64,000 bases of DNA, from NCBI RefSeq assembly GCF_001563265.1, contig NZ_CP005084.1:182001-246000 (forward strand), read 5' to 3'. The position numbers and the translations under genes were made by a program. The notes beneath the pieces are model-generated. The model did not search any database, was not told where the DNA came from, and saw nothing but the letters and a program-made list of their open reading frames with translations. Of the stretch, positions 7,141 to 16,628 are shown one piece after another. How positions within the stretch are numbered: position 1 is the stretch's first letter; each line of letters opens with the position of its first letter. Origin of the DNA: Sphingobium sp. TKS (GTDB lineage: Bacteria; Pseudomonadota; Alphaproteobacteria; Sphingomonadales; Sphingomonadaceae).

Positions 7141-8809
7141 AATTACTTGCTGCGTGCATGGCCGCGATATAGCCAAATGTCATACCGGGGCCGATGCTGG
7201 CACCGCCTCCTGGATAGGCGCCGCGGAAAACTGAATTGGCGTCTACGCCGATGGCATATAGCCCCGCTATGGTCTCGCCCGTTGCATTCAGCACGCGGGC
7301 TGACGCATCGGTTTCCAGACCGTTGATCGTACTGAATTCGCCTGGCCTGATCTCCACGGCGTAGAAGGGACCTGGGTCCACCGGCCCTAGCGTGGGATTA
7401 GGCTGGTGCTGGGGATCGCCCTGTTCAGCGGTATAGGCGTCTTCGCCTTTGTTGAAATCAGAGTCGTGGCCATCGCGGGCGAAGCCATTGAAGCGATCCA
7501 CTGTCGCATCCAGAACAGCCGGATCGATCCCCAGCCGTTGGGCAAGGGCAGGAATAGTCGCCGCCGTTTTGAGGTAGCCGTTCCGGATATGGTTTTTGTA
7601 GGGGAGCGGGCCAGGTCTGACATGTCCCATGCCGTAGGTGCGCAAGGCGGCATGGCAGCAGATCAGCCAGGCGGACTGGATGTCCTTACGGATCATCACA
7701 TTGCCCAATTCCTGATAGGAAGCGCCTTCATTGACGAAACGCCGTCCATGCCGATCCACCAACAGGAAGCCTGGGAACGCCCGATCGCGGAAGATGTGTG
7801 GATGATGGAGACGCCTGCCGCTGCGATCGACCCTAGTCGACAATGCCGCCCATATGCCATTGGCGACATTGTCGGTGACAACATGTCCGCCTGCTTGCCC
7901 GCCGGCATGGAGACCATCGCCGACATTCGTTTCCGGCTGCAAAGAGCAACCCGCGCCCGCGAGCGGCAGATAGGCGTGCCGCATCGCATCATTGCCGCCA
8001 TAGCCGCCGCTTGCCAGCACGACCCCGCGTCGCGAGACAACCACCTGTTCCCTGCCGTCACGACGCACGATCACGCCGCGCACCGCGCCTTGGTCGAACT
8101 GTAGCCGCATCATCGGCGTTGACGGCCACAGAGTGACGCCCTTTTCCCGCGCCGTGAGCAGCAGCGCGCCGATTAACGCATTACCCCCGACCAGGCGGGT
8201 CGGACGGCCGTGCAGCAGCAGATCCCGGACATAGCGGCCAATCTTTCGCGCGGTGTACAGGAAAGCAGCGCGATTTCGAAACGCCGCCCCAAAATGCGCG
8301 ACATCTGCATAGGCGACCTGCATGCCGCCCAATATGGAGAGATTGGGGAGGCCGGGGCTGATCCGCGCGAGATCCTTGCCGAGCCGCCGGCCATCAAATT
8401 CGGCCGCACCGATGCTGCGCCCGCGCGCTGCGCCCTTGCGCCACGGCTCATAATCGAGGCTGTGCCAGTTGTCGAAGCGCACTACGCTGTTCGCCTCCAT
8501 CATGCCGACCATTTCCGGGCCATGCCGCAGAAAGGCGCCGACCTTTCCCTCGTCATAGAAATTGCCCATCAGGTCGCGAAGATAGTGGTCAGCCTGCTCC
8601 GGACTATCGGACAAGCCAGCGGATGCCATATGCGGATTGTTCGGTATCCAGGCCACCGCGCCCGAACGCGCCGTCGTGCCGCCGAACGTCTCCGCCTTCT
8701 CGATCACGAGCACGGAAAGGCTCCGATGCGCCGCCACGACCGCGGCCGTGAGACCGGCTGCCCCTGAACCGACCACCACCAGATCGAATGTCGATTCCTC
8801 GTTCATCAT
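7139..8809 (-). CDS. FAD-dependent dehydrogenase, 3-ketosteroid Delta1-dehydrogenase/fumarate-reductase-like
   Basis: This 556-aa flavoprotein has the dinucleotide motif VGSGAAGLTAA (residues 13-23), the E-K-A-E ribose-binding strand end and the GGTTARSGAVAWIPNN block typical of KstD-like enzymes. Further features are 'VVLASGGYGGN' in the middle and a C-terminal GLYAIG...GAYPGGGASIGPGMTFGYIAA FAD-contacting segment. Such enzymes remove hydrogen alpha,beta to a ketone and pass electrons to a quinone or cytochrome. No signal peptide is visible, so it should be cytoplasmic. It is the last gene of the minus-strand series, 69 bp after the cytochrome gene, with an AAGGACA ribosome-binding site. The substrate is unknown; a hydroaromatic ketone is a guess. 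Confidence 0.85.
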   Translation of the reverse strand: MMNEESTFDLVVVGSGAAGLTAAVVAAHRSLSVLVIEKAETFGGTTARSGAVAWIPNNPHMASAGLSDSPEQADHYLRDLMGNFYDEGKVGAFLRHGPEMVGMMEANSVVRFDNWHSLDYEPWRKGAARGRSIGAAEFDGRRLGKDLARISPGLPNLSILGGMQVAYADVAHFGAAFRNRAAFLYTARKIGRYVRDLLLHGRPTRLVGGNALIGALLLTAREKGVTLWPSTPMMRLQFDQGAVRGVIVRRDGREQVVVSRRGVVLASGGYGGNDAMRHAYLPLAGAGCSLQPETNVGDGLHAGGQAGGHVVTDNVANGIWAALSTRVDRSGRRLHHPHIFRDRAFPGFLLVDRHGRRFVNEGASYQELGNVMIRKDIQSAWLICCHAALRTYGMGHVRPGPLPYKNHIRNGYLKTAATIPALAQRLGIDPAVLDATVDRFNGFARDGHDSDFNKGEDAYTAEQGDPQHQPNPTLGPVDPGPFYAVEIRPGEFSTINGLETDASARVLNATGETIAGLYAIGVDANSVFRGAYPGGGASIGPGMTFGYIAAMHAASN

Positions 8810-8878
8810 TTGTCCTTGCTTATGCGGCGATGCTTGGATGTGTCGGAACGTAAACGGGCCGACATCCCCTTTCCATCG

Positions 8879-9328
8879 TCAGTCCGCCTTGGCCCCAGCC
8901 TTCACCCAGTCGCGCAACTTGGCGATCGATGGAGCATCCAAGGGTCCCGTCAGGGGCATGCGTTCGCCCGAGCCACCGGCTTGGACATGCGTCCCCTCCA
9001 CCTTGCGGATGAGGTAGCTTTGTTCCGGTTTTCCCGGCGCGATGTAGGAAAGGGGACTCTCGCCGCTTTTAACTGCCACGATTGCCCCGTAAGCCGTACC
9101 AATCTCAAGATTGAGATTGCCCGAAGCGCCTTGGGCCTGATGGCAAGCTACGCAATTGCCGTCGAAGATCGGCTGAATTTCCTGGTTGAAGCTTGGGCCG
9201 CTGGATGGCTCCTGCACCTTGTCGGCCTCCCGCTTCCCATCTTGAGAGCAGGCGCAGATCATCAACATCGAAAGGCAGATCAAAATCCGTGCGCGCCGCC
9301 GGGCGGCCGCCCATCGCATATCTGTCAT
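8879..9328 (-). CDS. lipoprotein c-type cytochrome
   Basis: This 149-aa protein has a basic N-terminus, a hydrophobic stretch and a lipobox (ICAC, lipidated Cys about residue 27), so it should be anchored in a membrane and face the periplasm. The haem-binding motif is CVACH at residues 59-63, and ERMPL near residue 120 offers the likely axial Met. The pattern 'FNQEIQPIFDGNCVACHQ' resembles planctomycete-type (PSCyt1) cytochromes. It starts 10 bp after the stop codon of the Tat-exported flavoprotein gene, and its GAGGG ribosome-binding site overlaps that region. It is therefore probably the electron acceptor of that dehydrogenase. The link is inferred from spacing and shared location. Confidence 0.85.
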   Translation of the reverse strand: MTDMRWAAARRRARILICLSMLMICACSQDGKREADKVQEPSSGPSFNQEIQPIFDGNCVACHQAQGASGNLNLEIGTAYGAIVAVKSGESPLSYIAPGKPEQSYLIRKVEGTHVQAGGSGERMPLTGPLDAPSIAKLRDWVKAGAKAD

Positions 9329-9338
9329 TTCATTACCC

Positions 9339-11123
9339 TCAGGCAGCCGCAGGCAGTTTTACATCAGCGGCGTCTTTCACGGGTTCCTGGACCGCGTTCA
9401 TCCCAGCCAGATGGCCATAGGTCATGGCCAGACCGAGAGTGCAGCCGCCGCCCCAATAGCTCTGCCCAGCCGGGGACGAAATGCAGTTGCCGGCGCCATA
9501 CAGACCGGGAATCGGAGCATCAGACGTATCCAGTATCTGCGCCTTGGGATTGATGACCGGCCCGCCATTGGTGTCGAGCACGCCTGATCCCAGGATGATC
9601 GCGTAATAGGGGCCTTGCGCCTGGAACGGATGCATGGTGGCGTTGGGCATCTCCCCAGTCTTCCAGGGAGTTCCTTCACGCGGAATCGAGGTGTAGCTGA
9701 GCCAGTCCCTGTCCCACTGGAACGCGCCGCGACGAAACTGCGCGTCGGTGCCGGTCTCGGCAGATTGATTGAACAGGGCGACCGTCTTGGCGAGGCTCGC
9801 CGAGAAGCCGCCGTCGATGCGAACCTCTCCCCAACGGTCGCCATGACGGTCCAGGCGCGCCTGGATCGCCGGGGCCAAGGCGGCCAGGTTGTCGGCTTCA
9901 ATGATGTAAGAGGCCTGTGCGCCGGCGGGCGGCAGAGGAAAATTGTCGGAGAACAATTGGGTGACGCGCCGGTCGTAGATCATGAACAGAAACTGGTTGG
10001 GATATTCTTCCCTATTTGTATCCCATGTGAAATGAACCTTCGCCCGGTCATGATAATTATGCTTTTCATTGACCACGCGCTCGCCATATTTATTGACAAT
10101 AACCATGCTATCGCCCGGTGGTTGCCAAATTCCTCTGGGGACGCTCGGCAGATCTAGCGTGTGTTCCATCACGACCTGCATGCGCCATGCATTGTTGAGG
10201 TTGCCGAGCTTCGCGTCGATGGCTTGCGCCATCGTGACGAAATCGCCTTCGCTGGTGGGGACCGAGCAGGTTCCATAGATCGGCGCCGGCTGGAAATTGC
10301 GCATCATATCCTTGTTATGCGCAAAACCGCCGGTGGCGAAGATCACGGCCTTGCGCGCCCTCAGCCGCACGGTCGTCTTATCCGGCGCGGCCAGTTCCAA
10401 ACCCACCACTTCCCCTTTTCCATTACGCAGGATCGTCTGCGCGCGGTGCTTGAGGAGAAACACAACCTTCCGCGCGTCTAGCCAGGCCTTGAGCTGCCGC
10501 ACGAGTTCGACGCCGAGGCCATAGCTTCCATCAGGTTTTTGCGTCATGATCTGACGCCCGAGCGGCACCTTGTTCTCAGGCCCCTCATAATAATCGGGCA
10601 GTTGCAATATCTGCGTGGTTTTGAGCGCGTCGATGCTTTCCATATATTCGAACGCCTTGGATGCATTATCGTAAAATGCCTCCATCAGCCGATATTCGGG
10701 CTCCGGCATGCCAAAAAAGGGCGCGCCGCTGCGATAGAGATGCGGCCGGGCGCAGCGCGCCATGTAGCGCAAGGCGTCATCACGGTTGTCGACCTTGCCC
10801 TTGGCACGCAGGAAGCGGTTGTTCGGAACCCACATGCCCCCTTCCGACTTGGTCGATGTCCCGCCATAGGTGGGGCCTTTCTCCACCATGATGACCGAAG
10901 CGCCCTGGTTCACGGCCGCAACGGCTGCCGAAAGCGCGGCGGCTCCCGTTCCTACAATCAGTATGTCGGTCTCTTGCGCCCAGTCGAACGCGTCTCCCGA
11001 CGGGCGCGACATGGTCGCGCCCGCAGCAAGGCCCAGCGCTCCGCCGACGGTCGCGCCGGCCGCCGTTGAGAAGAATTGCCGACGCGAGGAAACGGGTCGC
11101 GCAGATGTTGGATTGCTTGCCAT
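9339..11123 (-). CDS. Tat-exported FAD-dependent dehydrogenase (KstD/fumarate-reductase-like)
   Basis: This 594-aa flavoprotein begins with a twin-arginine signal (SSRRQFF, Arg 14-15, then a hydrophobic AAGATVGGALGLAAGATM stretch), so it is predicted to be folded in the cytoplasm and exported. The FAD motif VGTGAAALSAAVAA follows, then 'EKGPTYGGTSTKSEGGMWVPNN', KAVIFATGGFAHN, and the C-terminal 'GLYGAGNC...YWGGGCTLGLAMTYGHLAG'. The overall architecture matches the cytoplasmic paralogue at 7139-8809. A periplasmic dehydrogenase of this class needs an acceptor, and the next gene encodes a lipoprotein cytochrome c. The start at 11123 is chosen because TTGAGG lies six bases before it. The TonB receptor gene ends 49 bp upstream, consistent with one operon. 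Confidence 0.88.
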   Translation of the reverse strand: MASNPTSARPVSSRRQFFSTAAGATVGGALGLAAGATMSRPSGDAFDWAQETDILIVGTGAAALSAAVAAVNQGASVIMVEKGPTYGGTSTKSEGGMWVPNNRFLRAKGKVDNRDDALRYMARCARPHLYRSGAPFFGMPEPEYRLMEAFYDNASKAFEYMESIDALKTTQILQLPDYYEGPENKVPLGRQIMTQKPDGSYGLGVELVRQLKAWLDARKVVFLLKHRAQTILRNGKGEVVGLELAAPDKTTVRLRARKAVIFATGGFAHNKDMMRNFQPAPIYGTCSVPTSEGDFVTMAQAIDAKLGNLNNAWRMQVVMEHTLDLPSVPRGIWQPPGDSMVIVNKYGERVVNEKHNYHDRAKVHFTWDTNREEYPNQFLFMIYDRRVTQLFSDNFPLPPAGAQASYIIEADNLAALAPAIQARLDRHGDRWGEVRIDGGFSASLAKTVALFNQSAETGTDAQFRRGAFQWDRDWLSYTSIPREGTPWKTGEMPNATMHPFQAQGPYYAIILGSGVLDTNGGPVINPKAQILDTSDAPIPGLYGAGNCISSPAGQSYWGGGCTLGLAMTYGHLAGMNAVQEPVKDAADVKLPAAA

Positions 11124-11172
11124 GTCGATCCTCAACAGATGTGGCCGCTATGCTTTGCCGTTCGAGATCGGC

Positions 11173-13428
11173 TCAATAATCGAAGGCGATTGTCAGTCCA
11201 TAAGTGCGCGGCGGCTTCACAAAGCCGATGACCGGCGAGCCAAGGAGTGTTGTTGCGACCTGCCCGGATGCGCGAATGGTTTCATTGCCGATATTGCGCA
11301 CAAAACCCGTCATCCGCAGCCCCTTGTCCGTGCGGTAGGTGACGAAGGCGTTCTGGGTGTTGAACGCGGGCTGCGAGACATGATTGAGGTTGAAGGGCGA
11401 GAAATAAATCCTATCCGACCAATTGCTTTCCCCCCGGACCGTCAGCGAGCCGCCGGGCACGTCGAAGCTATATTGGGCCGACAGGTCGATCGTATATCTG
11501 GGAGCCTGCGGCAGCCTGTTGCCTGAAAGGTCGAAGGCGGGCACGCCGTTCTCGTCCAGCGTCGTGCCGTCCCCGGCGGGCCGGGCCTGATCCGCCGTCA
11601 CGTAATTTTTGAACCGCGAATGCAGCCAACTGGCGTTGAGCGTGACGATGAGGTCGCGCACCGGCTCGAGGGTGAACTCCCCTTCCAGGCCGTAGATTTC
11701 GGCAGCCGCCGCGTTTTCCAGAACCAGAAGCTGCCCTTGGACCTTGCCCACCTGAAGGTCGGAATAGTCATAGTAGAAGCCGGACAGGTTCGCCCGGAGA
11801 TGTCCGTCGAGCACCGTCGATTTCAGGCCGATTTCATAAGCATCGACTTTCTCCGGATCGAGCGCGGGGCCGGTCGAACCCAGGTTGAAAGTGCCCGCCT
11901 TGAAGCCCTTGGAATAGGAGGCATAGACCATCACGTCGCGTGCAATGTCGAAATCAAGGCCGATCTTGGGCGTGAAGGATTTGAAGGTCTTGCTGTCCCT
12001 GTTTGCCGGAAAGCGGGGACCGGCTGCTGGATCGTAAAGATCAGCGAAGTTGAAGTCGGATTGGTCGGCGACCTTCTTCTTTTCCCAACTGTAGCGGGCG
12101 CCCAGTGTCAGGCGCAAGGCGTCGGTGAGTGAATAGCTGTCCTGCGCGAAGATGGCGGCAGCGTCGGTCTTCAGGCGTCCGCCCGAGTAAAAGCCCTGGA
12201 CGAACAAGTCCGGACTGCCCACGGCAAGGAGATTGAACGGCCCCTTGATGAACCCGTCGATCTGCTCGTGCATGTAGAAGGCGCCGACGACCAGCTTGTT
12301 TCGGTCTGTGTCGAGGTTGAGTTGTAGTTCCTGCGTATATTCGTCCGACGTCTCGCCAAAATCGATCTGGAAAAGATCAAGACCAAGCGGATTGAGGTCC
12401 GATTTCACCAGAAACGAACTGCTGCGATAGGCGGTGAGCGAACGCAGCGAGAGCGTATCGCTAAGTTCATAGGAAATGTCTGCGCGCGCGCCCCAGAATT
12501 CCGCTTTATTGGACGGATCACGCACACTTGCCACATTGCGCGGGCCAGGGTCGAAACCGCCGAGCAGCAGGCCGGTCGGCGTGACCGGATCGCCCGATGC
12601 GGTGAAACCCGCCGGACCGAAATAGTGATAGATGTTCGACCTGTCCTTCTGGTGATAATAATCGGCACCCAGCAGGATCGTCAGGCGTTCGGTCGGCTGG
12701 AACAGCAACTGTCCGCGGACCGCTTGCGAATGCTTGTTGTCGACGTCGGCGCCCGTGACGCGATTTTCGCCATAGCCGGAATGACTTTGGATCTGGCCCG
12801 CCAGCCGCATGGCCACCTTGTCGCTCAGGCCCGTCGAATAGTGGGCCTCTGCATTGATTGCGTCATAATTGCCATATGTCAGGCTGACGCCCGCCTTGGT
12901 GTTGAAAGTGGGGCGGTTGGTGATGATGTTGACGCTGCCGCCCGTGGCGTTGCGGCCATAGAGGGTTCCCTGTGGTCCGCGCAGCACTTCGACCCGTTCG
13001 ACATCATAGAAGGACGCCAGAGCCGCTGCCGAGCGGGAGAAGAACACACCGTCCTGATTGAAGGCAACGCTGCTTTCCGCGCCAGTCGAAATATTGTCGA
13101 CGCCGATCCCGCGCAGGGTCAGCCGCGCCTGTCCGACCTGTTCGGAAACGTTGAGCCCGGGGACGGTGGAGGCGATCGCTGTCAGGTCGGTCGCCCCACG
13201 CTGGGCCAGCGCCGCGCCGCCAATGGCGGACACCGCGATCGGGGTATCCTGAACGGATTCCGCACGCTTTTGCGCGGTCACGACAATGTCGGCGATGCCG
13301 GTTGTGTCGGCAGCGGCAGTAGCTGTGCCACCCTGTGGAGCATTCACCTGGGCGAGAGCCGGAGATGCGGCGACCGCGATTGCCGCTACGCTCGAGAGAG
13401 CCGCGCTGCGCAAGTGTCGATAAGTCAT
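11173..13428 (-). CDS. TonB-dependent receptor
   Basis: This 751-aa outer-membrane receptor has a cleavable signal peptide ending ASPALAQ, a TonB box-like DIVVTAQKRAESVQDTPIAV and a plug domain with LTLRGIGVDN and VEVLRGPQGTLYGRNATGG. A long barrel ends in YGLTIAFDY with the expected aromatic terminus. Receptors of this sphingomonad subgroup import small organic substrates as well as iron chelates, driven by TonB-ExbBD. Its place between the VanA-like oxygenase and the periplasmic dehydrogenase suggests it imports the cluster's substrate. The start at 13428 has a GGGAGGAAAT ribosome-binding site. It is intact, unlike the receptor at 2973-6761, and could back that one up. Confidence 0.92.
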   Translation of the reverse strand: MTYRHLRSAALSSVAAIAVAASPALAQVNAPQGGTATAAADTTGIADIVVTAQKRAESVQDTPIAVSAIGGAALAQRGATDLTAIASTVPGLNVSEQVGQARLTLRGIGVDNISTGAESSVAFNQDGVFFSRSAAALASFYDVERVEVLRGPQGTLYGRNATGGSVNIITNRPTFNTKAGVSLTYGNYDAINAEAHYSTGLSDKVAMRLAGQIQSHSGYGENRVTGADVDNKHSQAVRGQLLFQPTERLTILLGADYYHQKDRSNIYHYFGPAGFTASGDPVTPTGLLLGGFDPGPRNVASVRDPSNKAEFWGARADISYELSDTLSLRSLTAYRSSSFLVKSDLNPLGLDLFQIDFGETSDEYTQELQLNLDTDRNKLVVGAFYMHEQIDGFIKGPFNLLAVGSPDLFVQGFYSGGRLKTDAAAIFAQDSYSLTDALRLTLGARYSWEKKKVADQSDFNFADLYDPAAGPRFPANRDSKTFKSFTPKIGLDFDIARDVMVYASYSKGFKAGTFNLGSTGPALDPEKVDAYEIGLKSTVLDGHLRANLSGFYYDYSDLQVGKVQGQLLVLENAAAAEIYGLEGEFTLEPVRDLIVTLNASWLHSRFKNYVTADQARPAGDGTTLDENGVPAFDLSGNRLPQAPRYTIDLSAQYSFDVPGGSLTVRGESNWSDRIYFSPFNLNHVSQPAFNTQNAFVTYRTDKGLRMTGFVRNIGNETIRASGQVATTLLGSPVIGFVKPPRTYGLTIAFDY

Positions 13429-13482
13429 ATTTCCTCCCAATTGTCGCATTTTCATTGTTTCTTGAGGAGCCAGTACCGTGGT

Positions 13483-14523
13483 TCAGTCCGCGGCGTTGAC
13501 CTCTTCCCTGCAAAGCTTGGCGATCTTGCGCCGCACCCTGATGGCGGCGGCATCGCTCGACAGGATCGCCGGGCGCATCTCCCAGAAGTCGCGACCGGCC
13601 ATCCTTTCCTGGATCGCTTCGATCATCGGATTGTCCTCTTCGAGGAAGATGCGGTTCTGCAGCGCGCCGATCATGCGCGGCAGCGAGGCGTCCTCTTCAG
13701 CATAAGAGCCGGAACTGCCGAAGAAATAATGGGTGGTCCGCTCGGTCTCGGGCGTGAAGATGTGGAAGGCATAACCACCCTCGTCTTGCACGGCAGCTTC
13801 GCCCGGAAGCACTGCCCCAAAGTCGAGGATCATGGCTGAAGGCGCGTGCCATTCGACATTGTTCCACTGGTCGCAGAGCTTGCCTTCCAGCGGTCCGAAG
13901 GGGCAGGTCGTACCTGGCATCCATAATTCGGCGCGGATCACGCCGTCTTTCTCGCTCACGGTCATTTCACCTGTGCGCATGCTTTCATTGCCGAGCGAAC
14001 CGTCGTGCAGATAATGGACGTGCGTCAGGTCCATGATATTGTCGGTTTCCAGCAGCCAGTTGCCATGGACGTGCAGATAGTTGCCGATATTCTCTTGGCC
14101 TCCAGGCTCGGGCATCCGCGAAAGCAGGGGGATCAGCTCCGGATTGGCTCGTTCGACATCGCCCAGCCATATCCAGATCGCACGGTGCCGCTCGACCACG
14201 GGATGGGATTGCACGCACGTGCCCGGCGGAAAGCTGCTGTAGGCGGAGGCATTGCCCAGGCATGCGCCTGATGCGTCGAACCGCAGGCCATGATATCCGC
14301 ACTGGACTATACCGTCCTGAACGCGGCCCCTGGAGAGGGGAGCGAACCGGTGCGGACACATGTCGTCCAGCGCGGCAGGGGCGCCGTTCGCATCGCGAAA
14401 GAGGACGACCGGTCGATCGAGCAGGGTTCGCGCCAACAGGCGATTGCTTGCAAGGTCATCGGCCCAACAGGCCATGTACCAGGCATTAAGCGGGTAACTG
14501 CGATGGTGAACCCGTGTAGACAA
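13483..14523 (-). CDS. Rieske non-haem iron oxygenase, vanillate O-demethylase (VanA)-like
   Basis: The N-terminal Rieske domain has C56-P-H58 and C75-G-Y-H78, binding the [2Fe-2S] cluster. The catalytic domain carries NIMDLTHVHYLHD, the Asp/His/His iron-binding pattern of the VanA/phthalate-dioxygenase class. The usual VanA opening SYPLNAWYMACWADD follows directly on a TTG at 14523 that has AGGAG six bases upstream, so TTG is taken as the start (346 aa, normal for the family). An ATG at 14634 would add 37 untypical residues. These enzymes demethylate aryl methyl ethers or hydroxylate aromatic rings using a separate reductase. No reductase is encoded within 24 kb. The gene lies between the SMP-30 and TonB receptor genes. 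Confidence 0.88.
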   Translation of the reverse strand: MSTRVHHRSYPLNAWYMACWADDLASNRLLARTLLDRPVVLFRDANGAPAALDDMCPHRFAPLSRGRVQDGIVQCGYHGLRFDASGACLGNASAYSSFPPGTCVQSHPVVERHRAIWIWLGDVERANPELIPLLSRMPEPGGQENIGNYLHVHGNWLLETDNIMDLTHVHYLHDGSLGNESMRTGEMTVSEKDGVIRAELWMPGTTCPFGPLEGKLCDQWNNVEWHAPSAMILDFGAVLPGEAAVQDEGGYAFHIFTPETERTTHYFFGSSGSYAEEDASLPRMIGALQNRIFLEEDNPMIEAIQERMAGRDFWEMRPAILSSDAAAIRVRRKIAKLCREEVNAAD

Positions 14524-14661
14524 TGCCTTCTCCTCTGCATGTCTGGAAGGCGTCGTTTCGTCGCGCCCTTCCTTGCCTTCATCCCTATTTCGCTCTGCCC
14601 GGCGTATCCAATTGTCCTTGCTGATGTGAAACATAAGGGCGGGATATCGGCGGCACGCTTC

Positions 14662-15702
14662 CTACCAATGCGCCATCGGCAAGCCCGGAACAGGGGAGGT
14701 GAAGGCGGGGATGTTGGTGCCCCGCAGCGAGCCCAGGCAGGCCGTGCGCAGGTCCGGCCCGGCAAAGGTCACGCTCGCCAGCCAGGGGGCGATCGTCCCG
14801 CCGCAGGCCGCCAAGGTCTCGAAGGAAACCGGCGCGCCGCTCCCAAACTCCTCCTCGAACCGATCGGTCGCTTGGCTGCTGCCGAATTCGGCCAGTTCAA
14901 GGCAATCGCCATCGGGGGTGATGGCGACCAGCCGGTCGGCGAAGATCATCGTCGCCCATAAATTGCCATAGGCGTCGAAGCAGATGCCGTCGATCACGCC
15001 GCGCCCCAGGGTCGAGGGGCCATAGACCTCGCGGTCGCTCAGCGAACCGTCCGGGCCGACGCGCAGGCGGGTTACGCATTTGCCGGTGGTTTCGGCGACG
15101 TAGAGCCATTCCTCGGCGGCATCGAGGCGGACTTCATTGGTGAAGGCAAAACCGTCCGCCACCACGCGAATGCCGCGATCGTCGACCAGCGCGACATAGC
15201 CGTCACGGATCGATGGCGTGATCGCGTCGGTCCAAGGATTGACCATGGTGGATATGGTGAGCCACAAACGCCCCTTGCTGTCGCGCAGCACGAAATTGAC
15301 CTTGCCCATCGGCTTGCCGTCGATCCGGTCGTGCAGCACGCGGGTTGCGCCGGTTTCGCGATCCATGATCTCCAGCCGGTCGGTACCGAAGTTGGAGATC
15401 AGGATCGAGTTGTCCGGCCCGAAGGCAAGGCCGTTGGGGAGCGTGCCGGACACGAGGCTTTGCTCCGCATCGCCCGAGAGGTCGAAATGAGCGTCGGCGT
15501 TCTGGCATATCAGCTTCTGGGTGCCGTCCGGCGCGATCCGCATTACGCCGCCGCGCGCATCGGCTGACCATAGGGTGCCCTCGCGATCGGCCAATATGCA
15601 TTCCGGGCGCTGCAGATCCCGACCGATAAAGCGCAGCATCTGGTCTTCCACGCGAAAGCCCTTGAGGGGGTTGGGACCACGTCCCTGCAGGATAAGGGTC
15701 AC
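14662..15702 (-). CDS. SMP-30/gluconolactonase-family lactonase
   Basis: This 346-aa six-bladed beta-propeller protein has the metal-site signatures RPECILADREGTLWSAD, LPNGLAFGPD, FTNEVRLDAAEEWLYVAET and GVIDGICFDAYGNLW, which supply the Glu, Asn and Asp ligands of the SMP-30 family. Such enzymes hydrolyse lactones, including enol-lactones from aromatic degradation. The start is a GTG at 15702 whose last two bases overlap the TGA of the preceding BKACE gene (GTGA), with GAGG upstream, so the two are translationally coupled. A longer open frame upstream is only the overlap with BKACE. A lactone intermediate in this pathway is inferred from family and context. Confidence 0.85.
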   Translation of the reverse strand: MTLILQGRGPNPLKGFRVEDQMLRFIGRDLQRPECILADREGTLWSADARGGVMRIAPDGTQKLICQNADAHFDLSGDAEQSLVSGTLPNGLAFGPDNSILISNFGTDRLEIMDRETGATRVLHDRIDGKPMGKVNFVLRDSKGRLWLTISTMVNPWTDAITPSIRDGYVALVDDRGIRVVADGFAFTNEVRLDAAEEWLYVAETTGKCVTRLRVGPDGSLSDREVYGPSTLGRGVIDGICFDAYGNLWATMIFADRLVAITPDGDCLELAEFGSSQATDRFEEEFGSGAPVSFETLAACGGTIAPWLASVTFAGPDLRTACLGSLRGTNIPAFTSPVPGLPMAHW

Positions 15703-16628
15703 GCCGCGATCCTCGTTTCGGAGGCGCCCTTGAGCTGCAATATCTCGCGAGCGTCCTGCGGGGTCGCCACCTCCAGCGACAGGCCGTGGAGGACCGTGAT
15801 GATGCGCTCGACTTGCTCGGCATTGGACTTGGCAAGGCGTCCCGGTTCGCCCCACAGCGAATCCTCCAGACCAACGCGCACATTGCCGCCCATCGCCGCC
15901 GACATGGTTGCGATCGGCATCTGGTGCCGCCCTGCGCCCAGCACCGACCAGACATAATCGTCACCGAACAGGCGGTCCGCCGTGCGGCGCATCATGGCGA
16001 CATCTTCGGGATGGACGCCGATGCCGCCACGGATGCCGAACACAGACTGGATGAAGAAAGGCGGCTTCAACAAGCCGCGATCGGCGAAATGGGCTGCCGA
16101 GTAGAGATGCCCTACATCATAGCATTCGACCTCGAACCGCGTGCCCTGCGCCGAGCAGCTTTCGAGAATGTAGGCGATGTCGCGGAAAGTGTTGCGAAAG
16201 ATATAGTCGTCGCTGCCGCGCACATAGGGCTCTTCCCATGCATGTTCAAAGCAGGTGAAGCGTTGTAGCATCTCATAGAAGGCGAAGTTCATCGAGCCCA
16301 TGTTGAGCGAAGCAATTTCGGGCTGGAAGGACAGGGCGGGCCCCAGTCGCTCCTCCAGCGTCAGGACCGGCGATCCTCCGGTGGTGATGTTGATGATCGC
16401 GTCGCAGCGGTCCGCGATTACCGGGAGGAAGCGGGCATAGACATCCGGATCCTGCGTCGGCCTGCCATTTTCGGGATCCCGGGCATGCAGGTGTACGATC
16501 GTCGCGCCGGCGCGGGCCGCCTCGATAGCAGAGCTGGCGATCTCCTCGGGCGTTACCGGCAGATGCGGCGACATGGAGGGCGTATGGATCCCGCCCGTTA
16601 CCGCACATGTCACGATCACCTTGCGCAT
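15699..16628 (-). CDS. BKACE (DUF849) beta-keto acid cleavage enzyme
   Basis: This 309-aa TIM-barrel protein opens MRKVIVTCAVTGGIHTPSMS and has the zinc-binding HLHARDP motif (around residues 46-52), the TTGGS loop and the C-terminal NVRVGLEDSLW with the catalytic/ligand Glu. BKACE enzymes condense a beta-keto acid with acetyl-CoA, giving acetoacetate and a new CoA thioester. They typically occur inside catabolic operons that make a beta-keto acid. This is the first gene of the minus-strand series and is coupled to the SMP-30 gene. It suggests that ring or side-chain degradation here passes through a beta-keto acid. The start has a GGAAGGGATGACGG ribosome-binding site. Confidence 0.9.
   Translation of the reverse strand: MRKVIVTCAVTGGIHTPSMSPHLPVTPEEIASSAIEAARAGATIVHLHARDPENGRPTQDPDVYARFLPVIADRCDAIINITTGGSPVLTLEERLGPALSFQPEIASLNMGSMNFAFYEMLQRFTCFEHAWEEPYVRGSDDYIFRNTFRDIAYILESCSAQGTRFEVECYDVGHLYSAAHFADRGLLKPPFFIQSVFGIRGGIGVHPEDVAMMRRTADRLFGDDYVWSVLGAGRHQMPIATMSAAMGGNVRVGLEDSLWGEPGRLAKSNAEQVERIITVLHGLSLEVATPQDAREILQLKGASETRIAA

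Noticed and set aside
12625..13839. 404-codon plus-strand open frame across the TonB receptor and Rieske gene
   Set aside because: It spans the 5' end of one well-supported minus-strand gene and the 3' end of another, with no family resemblance.
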